Of a stretch of 64,000 nt of DNA, positions 36,831-45,643 are shown piece after piece (position 1 is the stretch's first letter; each line of letters begins with the position of its first letter). Origin of the DNA: Bog-756 sp963703145 (GTDB lineage Bacteria > Actinomycetota > Acidimicrobiia > Acidimicrobiales > RAAP-2); NCBI GenBank assembly GCA_963703145.1, contig OY969793.1, positions 3,534,001 to 3,598,000 of the forward strand, read 5' to 3'. The notes under the pieces are model-generated. The model did no database searches. It was not told where the DNA came from and saw only the letters and a list, made by a program, of their open reading frames with translations. A program made the position numbers and the translations under genes.

Positions 36831-38048
36831 TCAGAGGATGGAGCCGGCGTCCTTGGCCGCCACGATCTCGTCCCAGCCGAGTCCGAGCTCGAGGAGGATC
36901 TCCTCAGTGTGTTGGCCGTGCTCGGGGGCGGCGGCCAGCTTGTCGCCCCGCTCGTCCATCTGGACCGGATTGACCACCAGGTCATAGGCCTTGCCGTCCT
37001 CCCGCTCCACACGGGACAGGTAGCCGTTGGCGCCCACCTGGGGATCGTCCACCAACTCACTGGGCAGTTGCACGGGAGCCCAGACACCCTCGAGTGTGGC
37101 CAGGGCCTGCTTCCACTCCTCATAGGTCCGGGAGGCGAAGACCTCGTCGATGATGGCCACCAGCTCGCCGCCGTGAGCGAAGCGGGCCCCGCCGTCGGCA
37201 AAGCGGGGATCGTCGATGAGGTCGGCCCGGCCGATGTGGCGGCAGAAGTCGGACCAGAACCGGTCCGCCTGGAGCATCATCAACGTGATGAACCGGCCGT
37301 CGCTGGTCCGGTAGGTGCCCACGAGCGGGTTGGGCGACGAACTCCGGTCGAACTTGGGCATCGGGTCTCCGCCGTAGAGGCCCGAGGCCACGATGTCAGG
37401 GGACAGCATCCACATGGCGATCCCGAGCAGCGAGACGTCGACGATGGGGGCCTCACCGGTGGTCTCACGCTGCAGGAGGCCTGCGGCGATCCCGCCGGCG
37501 ATGGCCATCCCCCCGGCCAGGTCGCCGAATCCGGGGCGGCCGCCGATGGGGAACTCGGCGTCCCCCGGCTTGAGGGCACTCCCCACCGCCCCCCGGCCCC
37601 AGAACGACGCGCCGTCGTATCCGCCCTTCTCCCGGTCGGGCCCGAGAGGGCCCTGGCCCGTACCTCGGGCGTAGACGATCCGAGGGTTGACCGCCCGGAT
37701 GTGCTCAACGTCGATCTTGAGACGCTGACGGACGGCCGGCAGAAAGCTGGTCAAGAACACGTCCGAGCCCTCGACCAGCCGGTACAGCAGGTCCCGGCCG
37801 CCCTCGGTGCTGATATCGATCCCAATGCTCCGCTTGCCCCGGTTGGGCTGCTCGATGATGTAGTTGACCGCGCCGTCCCCACCGGGGATGAGGCCCATGG
37901 ACGAGAGTCCCCGCTGCGGGTCCCCGGTCACCGGATGCTCGACCTTGATGACGTCGGCCCCCCAGTCGGCCAGGACCGCACCGGCCGAGGGGACGAACAT
38001 CCATGAGGCGACTTCCAGCACGCGGAAGCCCGAGAGGGCACTGGCCAT
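36831..38048 (-). CDS. CaiB/BaiF (family III) CoA-transferase
   Basis: 405 residues. Moves CoA between acids, activating a carboxylate without ATP. Signatures are LSGFRVLEVASWMFVPSAGAVLADWGADVIKVEHP at the N-terminus, LKIDVEHIRAVNPRIVYARGTG, and GFGDLAGGMAIAGG with the catalytic Asp. It reads leftward after the amidohydrolase gene, with a hairpin in the 151 bp between. MaoC, SDR and amidohydrolase genes lie upstream on the same strand, suggesting a common pathway. Confidence 0.93.
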   Translation of the reverse strand: MASALSGFRVLEVASWMFVPSAGAVLADWGADVIKVEHPVTGDPQRGLSSMGLIPGGDGAVNYIIEQPNRGKRSIGIDISTEGGRDLLYRLVEGSDVFLTSFLPAVRQRLKIDVEHIRAVNPRIVYARGTGQGPLGPDREKGGYDGASFWGRGAVGSALKPGDAEFPIGGRPGFGDLAGGMAIAGGIAAGLLQRETTGEAPIVDVSLLGIAMWMLSPDIVASGLYGGDPMPKFDRSSSPNPLVGTYRTSDGRFITLMMLQADRFWSDFCRHIGRADLIDDPRFADGGARFAHGGELVAIIDEVFASRTYEEWKQALATLEGVWAPVQLPSELVDDPQVGANGYLSRVEREDGKAYDLVVNPVQMDERGDKLAAAPEHGQHTEEILLELGLGWDEIVAAKDAGSIL

Positions 38049-38102
38049 GGTCTACGGTCCTTTGTTCGACGCGACGGGCGTCCTGGTGGCGATCGGAGGC
38101 CC

Positions 38103-38120
38103 GGCACCCCCACGGGTGCC
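38103..38120 (-). terminator. Hairpin between amidohydrolase and CoA-transferase genes
   Basis: GGCACCC-CCAC-GGGTGCC is a perfect 7-bp stem with a 4-base loop, 80 bp past the amidohydrolase stop. Its arms match those of the 36805 hairpin. It may end or attenuate transcription. Confidence 0.45.
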
Positions 38121-38199
38121 GCAACCGCCGGCGGGCGGCTGGTCGGTGCCGGCTGGGCGGAGAGCACCGCGCCGAGCCGGCCCCGTCGTCAGCGAGGGA

Positions 38200-39480
38200 T
38201 CAGCGCGAGGCCACCGACAACAGGTCGACCGAGCGCGTACCCCGCTTTTCGATGCTGTCGAGGTTCCGGGCCTTGATCGAGACGTCGTGCCCCACCGCCT
38301 GGTCCCGGAGGGCTCCGACGGTGCAGTGCTCCTTGCCCCCGAGCACGGTGAAGGGGTCGTAGTGGAAGTGGCGCATGGCGTTCAGGTGGGTGATCCGGTC
38401 CACGTCGTAGTCCGAGATGCCGCCGATGCTCTCCTGCAGCTTCTCTGGAGCGGTGGGCCAGGTGGAGTCGGAGTGGGGGTAGTCGCACTCCCACATCACG
38501 TTGTCCATGTCGAGGTAGCCGCGACTGGCCACGCCGAACCGGTCGTCGATGAAGCAGGTGAGCACGTGCTGGTTGAACACCTCGCTCGGGCGCTGGTCGC
38601 CGAAGTCCTGTCCGGTCCAGAGGTGGTGGCGGTCGTAGTTGTAGTCGACTCGCTCGAGGAAGTACGGCACCCAGCCGATGCCGCCCTCCGACAGTGCCAC
38701 CTTGAGGTCGGGGAACTTCCGGAGCACTGGCGACCACACCAGGTCGGCGGCGGCCTGGACGATGTTCATCGGGGTCAGGGTGATCAGGCAGTCGATGGGG
38801 GCGTCGGCCGACGTGATGACGATGTCCGACGACGAGCCGATGTGCATGCACACAACGACGGCCTCATCACTGCACGCTTGCCAGAACGGGTCCCAGTAGT
38901 CGGAGTGCACACTGGGCCAGCCCAGCTTGGAGGGGTTCTCCGAGAAGGTGACGGCGTGGGCCCCCTTAGCCGCGGTCCGGCGCACCTCGGCAGCCAGGAC
39001 CTGGGGGTCCCAGATGGCCGGCAGCGGGCACGGGATGAACCGCCCCGGATGGGTGCCACACCACTCGTCGATGTGCCAGTCGTTGTACGCCTGGACCAGG
39101 GCCAGGGCCAGGTCCTTGTCCTCGGTCCGGGCGAACAGCTGGCCGCAGAACTGGGGGAAGGACGGGAAGCAGAGGGACCCAACGACCCCGTTGGCGTTCA
39201 TGTCCTTGACCCGCTCGTCGATGTCGTAGCAGCCCGGGCGCAGCTGCTGGAAGGAGGTGGGCTCGAGGCCGTACTCCTCGGGTGGCCGGCCGGCCACGGC
39301 GTTGAGCGCCACGTTCGGAAGCACGTTGCCCTCGTAGAGCCAGGCGTTGGTGCCGTCCTCGTTGGTGATGAACTTGGGGGCCAGGTCCACGTACTTGGCG
39401 GGGAGCCGACCTTCGAACAGGTTCGGTGGCTCGACCACGTGGTCGTCCACACTCACCATGACCATGTCATTGGTTTCCAT
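38200..39480 (-). CDS. Amidohydrolase family protein (amidohydrolase 2 / decarboxylase-like)
   Basis: 426 residues, metal-dependent TIM-barrel hydrolase or decarboxylase. SVDDHVVEPPNLF near the N-terminus carries the family D-x-H motif. A His follows in MHIGSS, and VMWECDYPHSDSTWP holds the Asp and His near the end. The family acts on aromatic acids, lactones or CoA-linked ring products. The ATG has GGAGG 7 bases upstream. Probably in one operon with the mycofactocin-type SDR (86 bp upstream). Confidence 0.9.
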   Translation of the reverse strand: METNDMVMVSVDDHVVEPPNLFEGRLPAKYVDLAPKFITNEDGTNAWLYEGNVLPNVALNAVAGRPPEEYGLEPTSFQQLRPGCYDIDERVKDMNANGVVGSLCFPSFPQFCGQLFARTEDKDLALALVQAYNDWHIDEWCGTHPGRFIPCPLPAIWDPQVLAAEVRRTAAKGAHAVTFSENPSKLGWPSVHSDYWDPFWQACSDEAVVVCMHIGSSSDIVITSADAPIDCLITLTPMNIVQAAADLVWSPVLRKFPDLKVALSEGGIGWVPYFLERVDYNYDRHHLWTGQDFGDQRPSEVFNQHVLTCFIDDRFGVASRGYLDMDNVMWECDYPHSDSTWPTAPEKLQESIGGISDYDVDRITHLNAMRHFHYDPFTVLGGKEHCTVGALRDQAVGHDVSIKARNLDSIEKRGTRSVDLLSVASR

Positions 39481-39566
39481 TGCACTGCCTCCTTCGCCCG
39501 GGCGGAGCGCTCACCGTGGGCCGGTGGTGCCCGACAGGCATCAACTGGTGGTACTCGATCGATTCC

Positions 39567-40421
39567 TCAGCCCATGGCCGGCGGAGCCTTGAGCATGGCT
39601 CCGGCATCGACCCTGATGTTCATGCCGGTGATGTAGCGGGCCTCGTCGCTGGCCAGGAACGCCACCAGGTGGCTGATGTCGAGGGGGTCGACGTACGGGA
39701 TGGGCATGGCCTGCATGAAGGGCAGCGACCCCATGACATCGTCACGCGTGGGGTTCTCCAGATCGGGACGGAAGGCCCGGTACACGTCGATGTTGTGGAG
39801 GAGGTCGGTGTCGCAGTTGGTCGGGTGGACGCCGTTCATCCGGATCATGGCCGGGGCGAGCTGCAGAGCCAGCACCTCGACGTACCGGATGACGATCTGC
39901 TTGGCCCAGGCGTAGCCGACGCCGCCGGTGTTGCCCATCATCTCGGTGGTGCCCTTGATCATCCCGGCCGTCGAGCCGGTCACGATGATCGATGCGCCCG
40001 ACTGCAGGTGGGGGAGGGTCACCGCCACGGTGTTCATGGCGCCGATGAGGTCGACGTCAGTGGCGTCGACGAAGCCGCCGCACAGCGTGTTGTCATTGCC
40101 GGGGCAGATGCCGGCGTTGGCCACCACGATGTCGACGTTGCCCAGCTTGGCCATCCCGTCGTCGAGGATCGCCTTCAACTGCTCACGGATCCGCACGTCT
40201 CCCTTGGCGGCCACGATGCGGCGGTCGAGCGACTCGACCTCCTTGACCGTCTGGGCGAGATCCTCCGCCGTGGCGTTGGGATAGTTCATGCTGTCCATGT
40301 TCTCCAGGATGTCGACGGCGATGATGTCCGCCCCCTCCTGGGCCAACCGGATGGCATGGCTACGTCCCTGGCCCCTTGCGGCACCGGTGATGAATGCGAC
40401 TTTGCCTTCAAGCTTCCCCAC
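39567..40421 (-). CDS. Mycofactocin-coupled SDR family oxidoreductase
   Basis: 284 residues. GTG 40421 follows GGGAGGGAA by 4-5 bases and gives VGKLEGKVAFITGAARGQGRS. The GARGQGRSHAIRLAQEGADIIAVD opening, NGVHPTNCDTDLL, FRPDL and FLASDEARYITG are characteristic of the SDR family whose members use non-exchangeable NAD and pass electrons to mycofactocin. The active-site Tyr is in YAWAK. Mycofactocin biosynthesis genes are not in the window. The substrate is probably an alcohol in the local pathway. Confidence 0.88.
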   Translation of the reverse strand: MGKLEGKVAFITGAARGQGRSHAIRLAQEGADIIAVDILENMDSMNYPNATAEDLAQTVKEVESLDRRIVAAKGDVRIREQLKAILDDGMAKLGNVDIVVANAGICPGNDNTLCGGFVDATDVDLIGAMNTVAVTLPHLQSGASIIVTGSTAGMIKGTTEMMGNTGGVGYAWAKQIVIRYVEVLALQLAPAMIRMNGVHPTNCDTDLLHNIDVYRAFRPDLENPTRDDVMGSLPFMQAMPIPYVDPLDISHLVAFLASDEARYITGMNIRVDAGAMLKAPPAMG

Positions 40422-40516
40422 TACGTTCCCTCCCTGATCCGATGTCCGCACTTAGCGTTGTTCAGGCTACATGAGAAACCTTGTTCTCGGACAGCGACGC
40501 TCCTCCCGGCGCCCGG

Positions 40517-40987
40517 TCAGGGCGTGCCGTCGGCGAAGTAGTAGCGGAGCAGGAGCTCGGCCACGCAGGCTGGCTTGGTGGCGCCCTCGACCTCGAAGGT
40601 CAGCTCGAGTCGGACCTGCACCCCACCGCCGCCCAGATCCTCTGCCTCGCGGAGCACGGCCCCGACCCGAACCCGGGAGCCCACCGGGACCGGGGAGGGG
40701 AACCGGACCTTGTTCAGCCCGTAGTTGACGCCCATCCGAGTGTTCTCCCAGGCCACGACGTCGTGAAGCAGCTCGGGACCGACGGACAGTGTCAGGTAGC
40801 CATGCGCGATGGTGGTCCCGAAGGGACCGGCGGCAGCCCGCTCGGGGTCGACGTGGATCCACTGGTGGTCACCGGTGGCCTCGGCGAACAGGTCGATCCG
40901 CTCCTGGGTGATGTCAAGGTAGCGGCTGTAGCCGAGGTGCTGGTCGACGAGGGGCGGGAGGTCGGCGGGGGAGGCGATGGTCTGCAT
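40517..40987 (-). CDS. MaoC-type hotdog dehydratase (R-specific enoyl-CoA hydratase-like)
   Basis: 156 residues, single hotdog fold. GDHQWIHVDPERAAAGPFGTTIAHGYLTLS contains the catalytic Asp/His pair and the hydratase-2 pattern. It hydrates enoyl-CoA to R-3-hydroxyacyl-CoA. A TAGCGT -10-like element ends 7 bases before the ATG, so the transcript may be leaderless. First gene of a leftward group; divergent from the broken CoA-transferase by 66 bp. Confidence 0.92.
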   Translation of the reverse strand: MQTIASPADLPPLVDQHLGYSRYLDITQERIDLFAEATGDHQWIHVDPERAAAGPFGTTIAHGYLTLSVGPELLHDVVAWENTRMGVNYGLNKVRFPSPVPVGSRVRVGAVLREAEDLGGGGVQVRLELTFEVEGATKPACVAELLLRYYFADGTP

Positions 40988-41053
40988 GCCCGGACGCTAT
41001 CCCCGTCCCGGCCGGTGGCGTCCACCCGGTGCCACCCGGTACGTTCGCCCAGG

Positions 41054-42263
41054 ATGGACCACGGTGGGGAGGGACGAGACGCCGGGGCATCCCAGTCCGT
41101 CGGACCGGCACCGGTTGTCCCGGTGGAGCCGACGGCGCTGGCCGCGCTGTGCGGGCGTCGATCCGGCCCGGCCCTGTCACCTCCTCCGGCCCTGGTGGAC
41201 ACAGCCCTGGCGTGGGGCGCGGCGATCGGGCAGCGCTCGGCGCGTCTCGGTCAGGCCGTAGTGGTGGACCCGGTCGACCTCCTCGTGGGCCGGGCCGGCA
41301 TCAGCGGGTTCCGTCGCAGTGGCGACGTGAGCTGTGGGGGAACAGCGCGACTGTTGCGGGCGGCCGACGGGTGGGTGGCGGTGAACCTGGCCCGAGCCGA
41401 TGACTGGGATCTGGTCGACGCCTGGCTCCAGCCGGCGCATCCGGTGGGCTCGGGGCGGTGGGACTCGGTGGCCGACGGGGTTGCCGGCCGGAGTGCTGCC
41501 TCGCTGGTGACGCGGGCGACTCTGCTCGGGCTCCCGGTGTCCTCGCTCGGCGAACGCCGTGGGCGACCCCAACCGGGCGTCACCGAGGATCTGGACATCG
41601 ATGGGGTGGCGGCCCGTCAGGTGTGCGACCTCCCGCCGACGGGGTCGCTGGAAGGGCTGGTGGTGGTCGACCTCTCGGCCCTGTGGGCCGGCCCACTGGC
41701 CGCGCACCTGCTGTGCCGGGCCGGCGCCCGGGTGACCAAGGTCGAGTCCGTCGAGCGGCCGGACGGGGCCCGCCGGGGACCACCGGCCTTTTTCGACTGG
41801 TTGCAGAGGGGGAAGGAGTCGATCTCGGTGCCCTTCACCGAGCGCGTCGGGTCGGGCCGAACTGTCGGACCTGGTAGCGGGTGCCGACGTCGTGGTCACC
41901 GCGGCACGGCCAAGGGCGCTGGCCCAACTGGGCCTGGTGGCCGAGGACCGGGTCCGTCCCGGTGGTCCCCGGGTGTGGCTGTCGATCACCGGTTACGGGG
42001 GGGACGGCCCGTCGGCCGACCGGGTGGCCTTCGGGGACGATGCCGCCGTCGCCGGCGGGCTGGTGGTCTGGGACGACCAGGGACCGTGCTTCTGCGGCGA
42101 CGCCGTCGCCGACCCGTTGAGCGGCCTGGCCGGCGCCGCCGCCGTGCTCGCCGCCCTCGAGCGCGGTGGCGGCTGGGTCGTGGAGGTGTCGATGGCCGAC
42201 GTGGCCGGTGGGATCGCCTCGGGCGGTCGCGGGCCTGCCACCGCGGAACGGGCCCTCCGGTGA
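41054..42263 (+). pseudogene. CaiB/BaiF CoA-transferase, one frame break
   Basis: Frame 2 (41054 to about 41844) holds VVVDLSALWAGPLAAHLLCRAGARVTKVE, the usual nucleotide/CoA-binding opening but placed after about 200 residues, then FFDWLQRGKESISVPF. Frame 3 (to 42263) continues SGRAELSDLVAGADVVVTAARPRALAQLG, ITGYGGDG and VADPLSGLAGAAAVLAALE with the catalytic Asp. One extra base near 41844 separates them; without it the protein is about 402 residues. The stop overlaps a GTG start (GTGA) of the amidohydrolase remnant. The long N-terminal stretch before the canonical opening is typical of a divergent, shuffled subfamily. Confidence 0.8.
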
Positions 42264-42535
42264 CCGGCCTGTTGGTCCGCTTGCGTGTCCCTGCGTGGGG
42301 GCCGTTTCGACGTGTGTTGCGCTGGGGGGGTGGTCACCGAGTTGGCCGATGGCCTGGTGCCGCTGGCCGGGGAGAGCGTGTTGCGGGGTCCGGCGGCGCG
42401 GCTCGCACCATCGTTCCGGGCGCCCGGGGCGACTTGTGCCTCCTCGACTGTCCCTTCGACGAGGCGTTGGCCGACCTCGACTCGCTCCATGTGGTGGCCA
42501 CCGCGATCGGCGGCCACGTCGTCCACGAGCGGTAG
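42260..42535 (+). pseudogene. Amidohydrolase remnant with the centre deleted
   Basis: GTG 42260 overlaps the preceding stop and starts VTGLLVR. In the next frame follows GGRFDVCCAGGVVTELADGLVPLAGESVL, the beta-sandwich start of an imidazolonepropionase/dihydroorotase-like amidohydrolase. The last 45 codons, in the first frame again, read PGARGDLCLLDCPFDEAL and VVATAIGGHVVHER, the matching C-terminal strand. The metal-binding barrel (several hundred residues) that belongs between them is absent. This is a true deletion, not a single-base break. Confidence 0.6.
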
Positions 42536-42635
42536 TGCTCAGGTCCCGGCCCGGCCACCGGGCGCGGCGCGGCGTTGTGGGTATCATCGGCCGGCGGACC
42601 GGAGGGGCCGGCGCGGCCCGGGGGGCGTGGATGCA

Positions 42636-43757
42636 ATGAAGACCGAAGCGGCCATCTGCTGGGGGATCGGCCAGCCCTGGAGCGTGGAGGAGATCGACCT
42701 CGACCCGCCCGGTCCCGGCGAGGTACTGGTCCGGCTGGTGGCTTCTGGTCTGTGCCACTCCGACGACCACGTGATCACCGGCGACGCGCCGATGCCCACC
42801 CCGATCATTGGTGGCCATGAGGGCTCGGGCATCGTCGAGACCGTTGGACCAGGTGTGCGTGTGCTCGAGCCGGGCGACCACGTCGTGCTGGCGTTCATCC
42901 CGTCGTGCGGCCGCTGCGGACCGTGCTCGACCGGCCACCAGAACCTGTGCGACCTCGGGGCGGCCATCGGCACCGGCCGTCAGGTGGACGGAACGTCGCG
43001 TCACCACCGGGACGGCCAGGACCTCAACTTGATGTGCCTGGCCGGGACGTTCGCCCACCACACCGTGGTCAACGAGGCCAGCTGCATCAAGATCGACCCG
43101 TCCTACTCCTTGCGGACGGCATGCCTGGTCGGCTGTGGCGCCGTAACCGGGTGGGGATCGGCTGTGTATGCGGCCGATGTGCGGCCCGGGGAGACCGTCG
43201 TGGTCGTGGGGGTCGGCGGTATCGGCTCCTCCGCGGTGCAAGGGGCCCGCCTGGCCGGTGCGGGCACCATCATGGGCATCGACCCGGTGGCCCTCAAGCG
43301 GGACAAGGCCAAGGAGTACGGCGCCCACCTGGTGGCGGCCTCGATGGCGGAGGCGTTCGCCCCACTGCGGGATGCCACCGAGGGCCGGATGGCCGACAAG
43401 GTGATCATGTCCATGGGGGTGGGCCGGGGCGACCTGTTCTCCAAGGCCATGGCCCTGGTAGGCAAGCTCGGTCGCATCGTGGTCACCAACATCCACCCCT
43501 ACGCCGAGAAGCAGGTCACCCTCCGGATGGCCGACCTCACCGGCATGGAGAAGCAGGTGGTGGGCTCACTGTTCGGCTCGGCCAACCCCCGATCGGACAT
43601 CCCAAAACTGCTCGAACTGGACCGACAGGGCCTGTTCGACCTCGATGGTCTGATCACCGCGCAGTATCCGCTGGAGGCCGTGAACGACGGCTACCGCGAC
43701 CTGGCTGAGGGACGCAACATCCGCGGCATCCTGGTCCTGGATCCGTCCGAGGTGTGA
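42636..43757 (+). CDS. NDMA-dependent (mycofactocin-type) zinc alcohol dehydrogenase
   Basis: 373 residues, MDR zinc enzyme. Catalytic zinc ligands are in SGLCHSDDH and GGHEGSGIVETVG; structural zinc cysteines in CGRCGPCSTGHQNLC. DGTSRHHRDGQDLNLMCLAGTFA, LVGCGAVTGWGSAVYAADVRPGE and GVGGIGSSAVQGARLAGA match the family known for tightly bound NAD and re-oxidation by mycofactocin (or by NDMA in vitro). It should oxidise an alcohol to an aldehyde. ATG 42636; the stop overlaps the thioesterase start by GTGA, so the two are coupled. Confidence 0.93.
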   Translation: MKTEAAICWGIGQPWSVEEIDLDPPGPGEVLVRLVASGLCHSDDHVITGDAPMPTPIIGGHEGSGIVETVGPGVRVLEPGDHVVLAFIPSCGRCGPCSTGHQNLCDLGAAIGTGRQVDGTSRHHRDGQDLNLMCLAGTFAHHTVVNEASCIKIDPSYSLRTACLVGCGAVTGWGSAVYAADVRPGETVVVVGVGGIGSSAVQGARLAGAGTIMGIDPVALKRDKAKEYGAHLVAASMAEAFAPLRDATEGRMADKVIMSMGVGRGDLFSKAMALVGKLGRIVVTNIHPYAEKQVTLRMADLTGMEKQVVGSLFGSANPRSDIPKLLELDRQGLFDLDGLITAQYPLEAVNDGYRDLAEGRNIRGILVLDPSEV

Positions 43758-44164
43758 CCGGCGTGCCCGAGGAGTTCGTCGACGTCGGCCCAGACCATCT
43801 CTTGACCGCGCTGCAGATGCGCCGGGTGGTGGACCCCGAGGTCGGCCCGTCCCTGGAGATGGACCTGCGGGACGAGGTGGTCAATCCCCATGGCAGCCTC
43901 CACGGTGGCCTGATGGGGGTCCTCATCGAGTGCGGGGCGGCCGGGTGCGCGGTGCAGTCGGCCGACTCGGTCAACATCGTGGCCTCGGACATGAACATCC
44001 GGTTCCTCAGTGTGGTGAAGGTCGGACCGGCCCGGGTGGTCGCCCACGTCGTGAAGCGCGCCCGACGCAGCGTCGTGGTGCAGGCCGACGTCATCGACGT
44101 GGGGAACGACCGCAAGCTGGTGGCCACCGCCACCCTGTCCTACGCCCTGCTCGACGTGCCGTAG
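43754..44164 (+). CDS. PaaI-type hotdog thioesterase
   Basis: 136 residues, single hotdog domain. NPHGSLHGGLMGVLIECGAAGC carries the HGG motif of PaaI-type acyl-CoA thioesterases. It hydrolyses acyl- or arylacetyl-CoA to release CoA. Coupled to the alcohol dehydrogenase by a 4-bp overlap; convergent with the SnoaL-like gene 15 bp further on. Confidence 0.88.
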   Translation: MTGVPEEFVDVGPDHLLTALQMRRVVDPEVGPSLEMDLRDEVVNPHGSLHGGLMGVLIECGAAGCAVQSADSVNIVASDMNIRFLSVVKVGPARVVAHVVKRARRSVVVQADVIDVGNDRKLVATATLSYALLDVP

Positions 44165-44179
44165 GCCGAGGTCAGCCGA

Positions 44180-44671
44180 TCAGCCTGTGAAACTGCCGCC
44201 GGACCGGCCGTCGGAGACGGCACGGCGGGACGTGATCAGCCACCGGCCGTCGCGCACTCCGTACTCGTCGAGATAGCGGCCCCAGTGGTCCAGCCCGTGG
44301 GCCATGAGCACCATGAAGTAGCTCCGCCCGCGGGCATGGTACCGGTCGTCGATGTCGATCTGGTGGGTGGCCACGACATGGCGGACGTGGTGCCGGGGGT
44401 GCCGCTCCGCCGAGGTCGGGTCCGGCGGAGTGGTGTCCGCCTCGGTGGCGGCCATGGCGTCCCAGGCCGCCTTGGTGCCGGAGAAGATGGTGGCGATCTC
44501 GTCTATCCCGTCGAAGCGCTGGACCTTACCGGTGTCGGATACCAGCTCCATGGCGGCGTCGTCGGCGAACAGCGCCAACAACTGCTCGAAGCGCCCGGCG
44601 TCGCCGTTGGCGTTGTAGCGGGCCACCAGGTCGCGGATGCTCTCTCGGGCCACGAGTTCCCACAGCTCCAT
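44180..44671 (-). CDS. SnoaL-like (NTF2 fold) protein
   Basis: 163 residues. ELVARESIRDLVARYNANGDAGRFEQLLALFADDAAME is the typical opening of the SnoaL/NTF2-like family, and a WGRYLDEYGVRDGRWLITSRR-type segment closes it. Members act as small isomerases, cyclases or hydratases, or have no known activity. Last gene of a six-gene leftward operon running from 49780, 30 bp after the LLM gene. Confidence 0.85.
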   Translation of the reverse strand: MELWELVARESIRDLVARYNANGDAGRFEQLLALFADDAAMELVSDTGKVQRFDGIDEIATIFSGTKAAWDAMAATEADTTPPDPTSAERHPRHHVRHVVATHQIDIDDRYHARGRSYFMVLMAHGLDHWGRYLDEYGVRDGRWLITSRRAVSDGRSGGSFTG

Positions 44672-44701
44672 CGGGTCACCGCACCTCGGCCGGCATCCCG
44701 G

Positions 44702-45643
44702 TCATCGGAACTCGGGCAGGACCTGCTCGGCGAAGAGCTCGAGGCTCCGCCGATCGGCCCGATCGTGGGTGAAGAAGACGAACGTCGTGATGCCCTGGTC
44801 GACCAGCTGGGCGATCCGTTCCGTCACCATCGGCGGCGTCCCGAGGAAACCCCCGGCCTCGAGTCCCCAACCGGCCGCCCCGTAGCGGCGCTCAGCCTTG
44901 GCCCATGCCTCTTCGAGCGCCCGGTCGTCTCCGGCCAGCACCAGGACGCCCTCGAAGGAGCGCCGGATGCTGGCGGGATCGCGTCCGATGGCCGCGCACT
45001 CGGTCTCGAGGGTGCGGGAGCTCTCCTCCCAGTCGGCCAGACCGTAGGTGGGGATGCTCCACACGTCGGCGTAGCGGGCCACCAACGGCAGGGTCCGTCG
45101 TGGGCCGATGCCGCCCACATGGATCGGCGGCCGCGGCCGCTGCACCGGCAGGGGCAGGCTGGGGAGGTCGGTCACCTGGTAGTGGGTGCCCACGAACGTG
45201 CTGGGCGACCCCGCGAACATCCGGGTCAGGATCTCGAGGGCCTCCCCCAGACGCTCGGACCGTTCGGCCGCGCTGCCCCAGGGGAGTCCGGCCTCGGTGT
45301 GCTCGGCGCCCACCGACCCGCTCCCGATGCCGAGCTCGAGCCGACCCTCGGACAAGACGTCGAGCGTCGAGGCCATGCTGGCCAGCAGGGCCGGGTGACG
45401 GAAGTTGTTGCACAGCACCAGGTGCCCGACCCGCAGACGGGTGGTTCGGGCCAACAGGTGGGTGGCCAGTGTCCAGGCCTCGTAGGAGGGCAGGTCGGGC
45501 TGGCCGGGGCTGTAGAGATGGTCGTAGAGCCACAGCGAGTTGAATCCCAGCTCCTCGACGGTGAGGGCCCGGTCCATCAGCTGGTCCGGGGTGAAGGACA
45601 CCTGGGGCAGGTAGATCCCGAACTCCACGGCATGCCCGCTCAC
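44702..45643 (-). CDS. LLM-class (F420-type) oxidoreductase
   Basis: 313 residues, bacterial luciferase-like TIM barrel. VEFGIYLPQVSF, LWLYDHLYSPG, GRLELGIGSGSVGAEH and PPIHVGGIGPRRTLPLVARYADVWS are family hallmarks. Actinobacterial members usually use F420H2, some FMN; the cofactor cannot be decided here. GTG 45643 overlaps the upstream thioesterase stop as GTGA. Part of the leftward acyl-CoA operon. Confidence 0.9.
   Translation of the reverse strand: MSGHAVEFGIYLPQVSFTPDQLMDRALTVEELGFNSLWLYDHLYSPGQPDLPSYEAWTLATHLLARTTRLRVGHLVLCNNFRHPALLASMASTLDVLSEGRLELGIGSGSVGAEHTEAGLPWGSAAERSERLGEALEILTRMFAGSPSTFVGTHYQVTDLPSLPLPVQRPRPPIHVGGIGPRRTLPLVARYADVWSIPTYGLADWEESSRTLETECAAIGRDPASIRRSFEGVLVLAGDDRALEEAWAKAERRYGAAGWGLEAGGFLGTPPMVTERIAQLVDQGITTFVFFTHDRADRRSLELFAEQVLPEFR

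Noticed and set aside
41022..41040. Direct repeat CCACCCGGT, 10 bp apart, upstream of the CoA-transferase
   Set aside because: Short GC-rich repeat with no symmetry and no nearby regulator; too weak to call a site.
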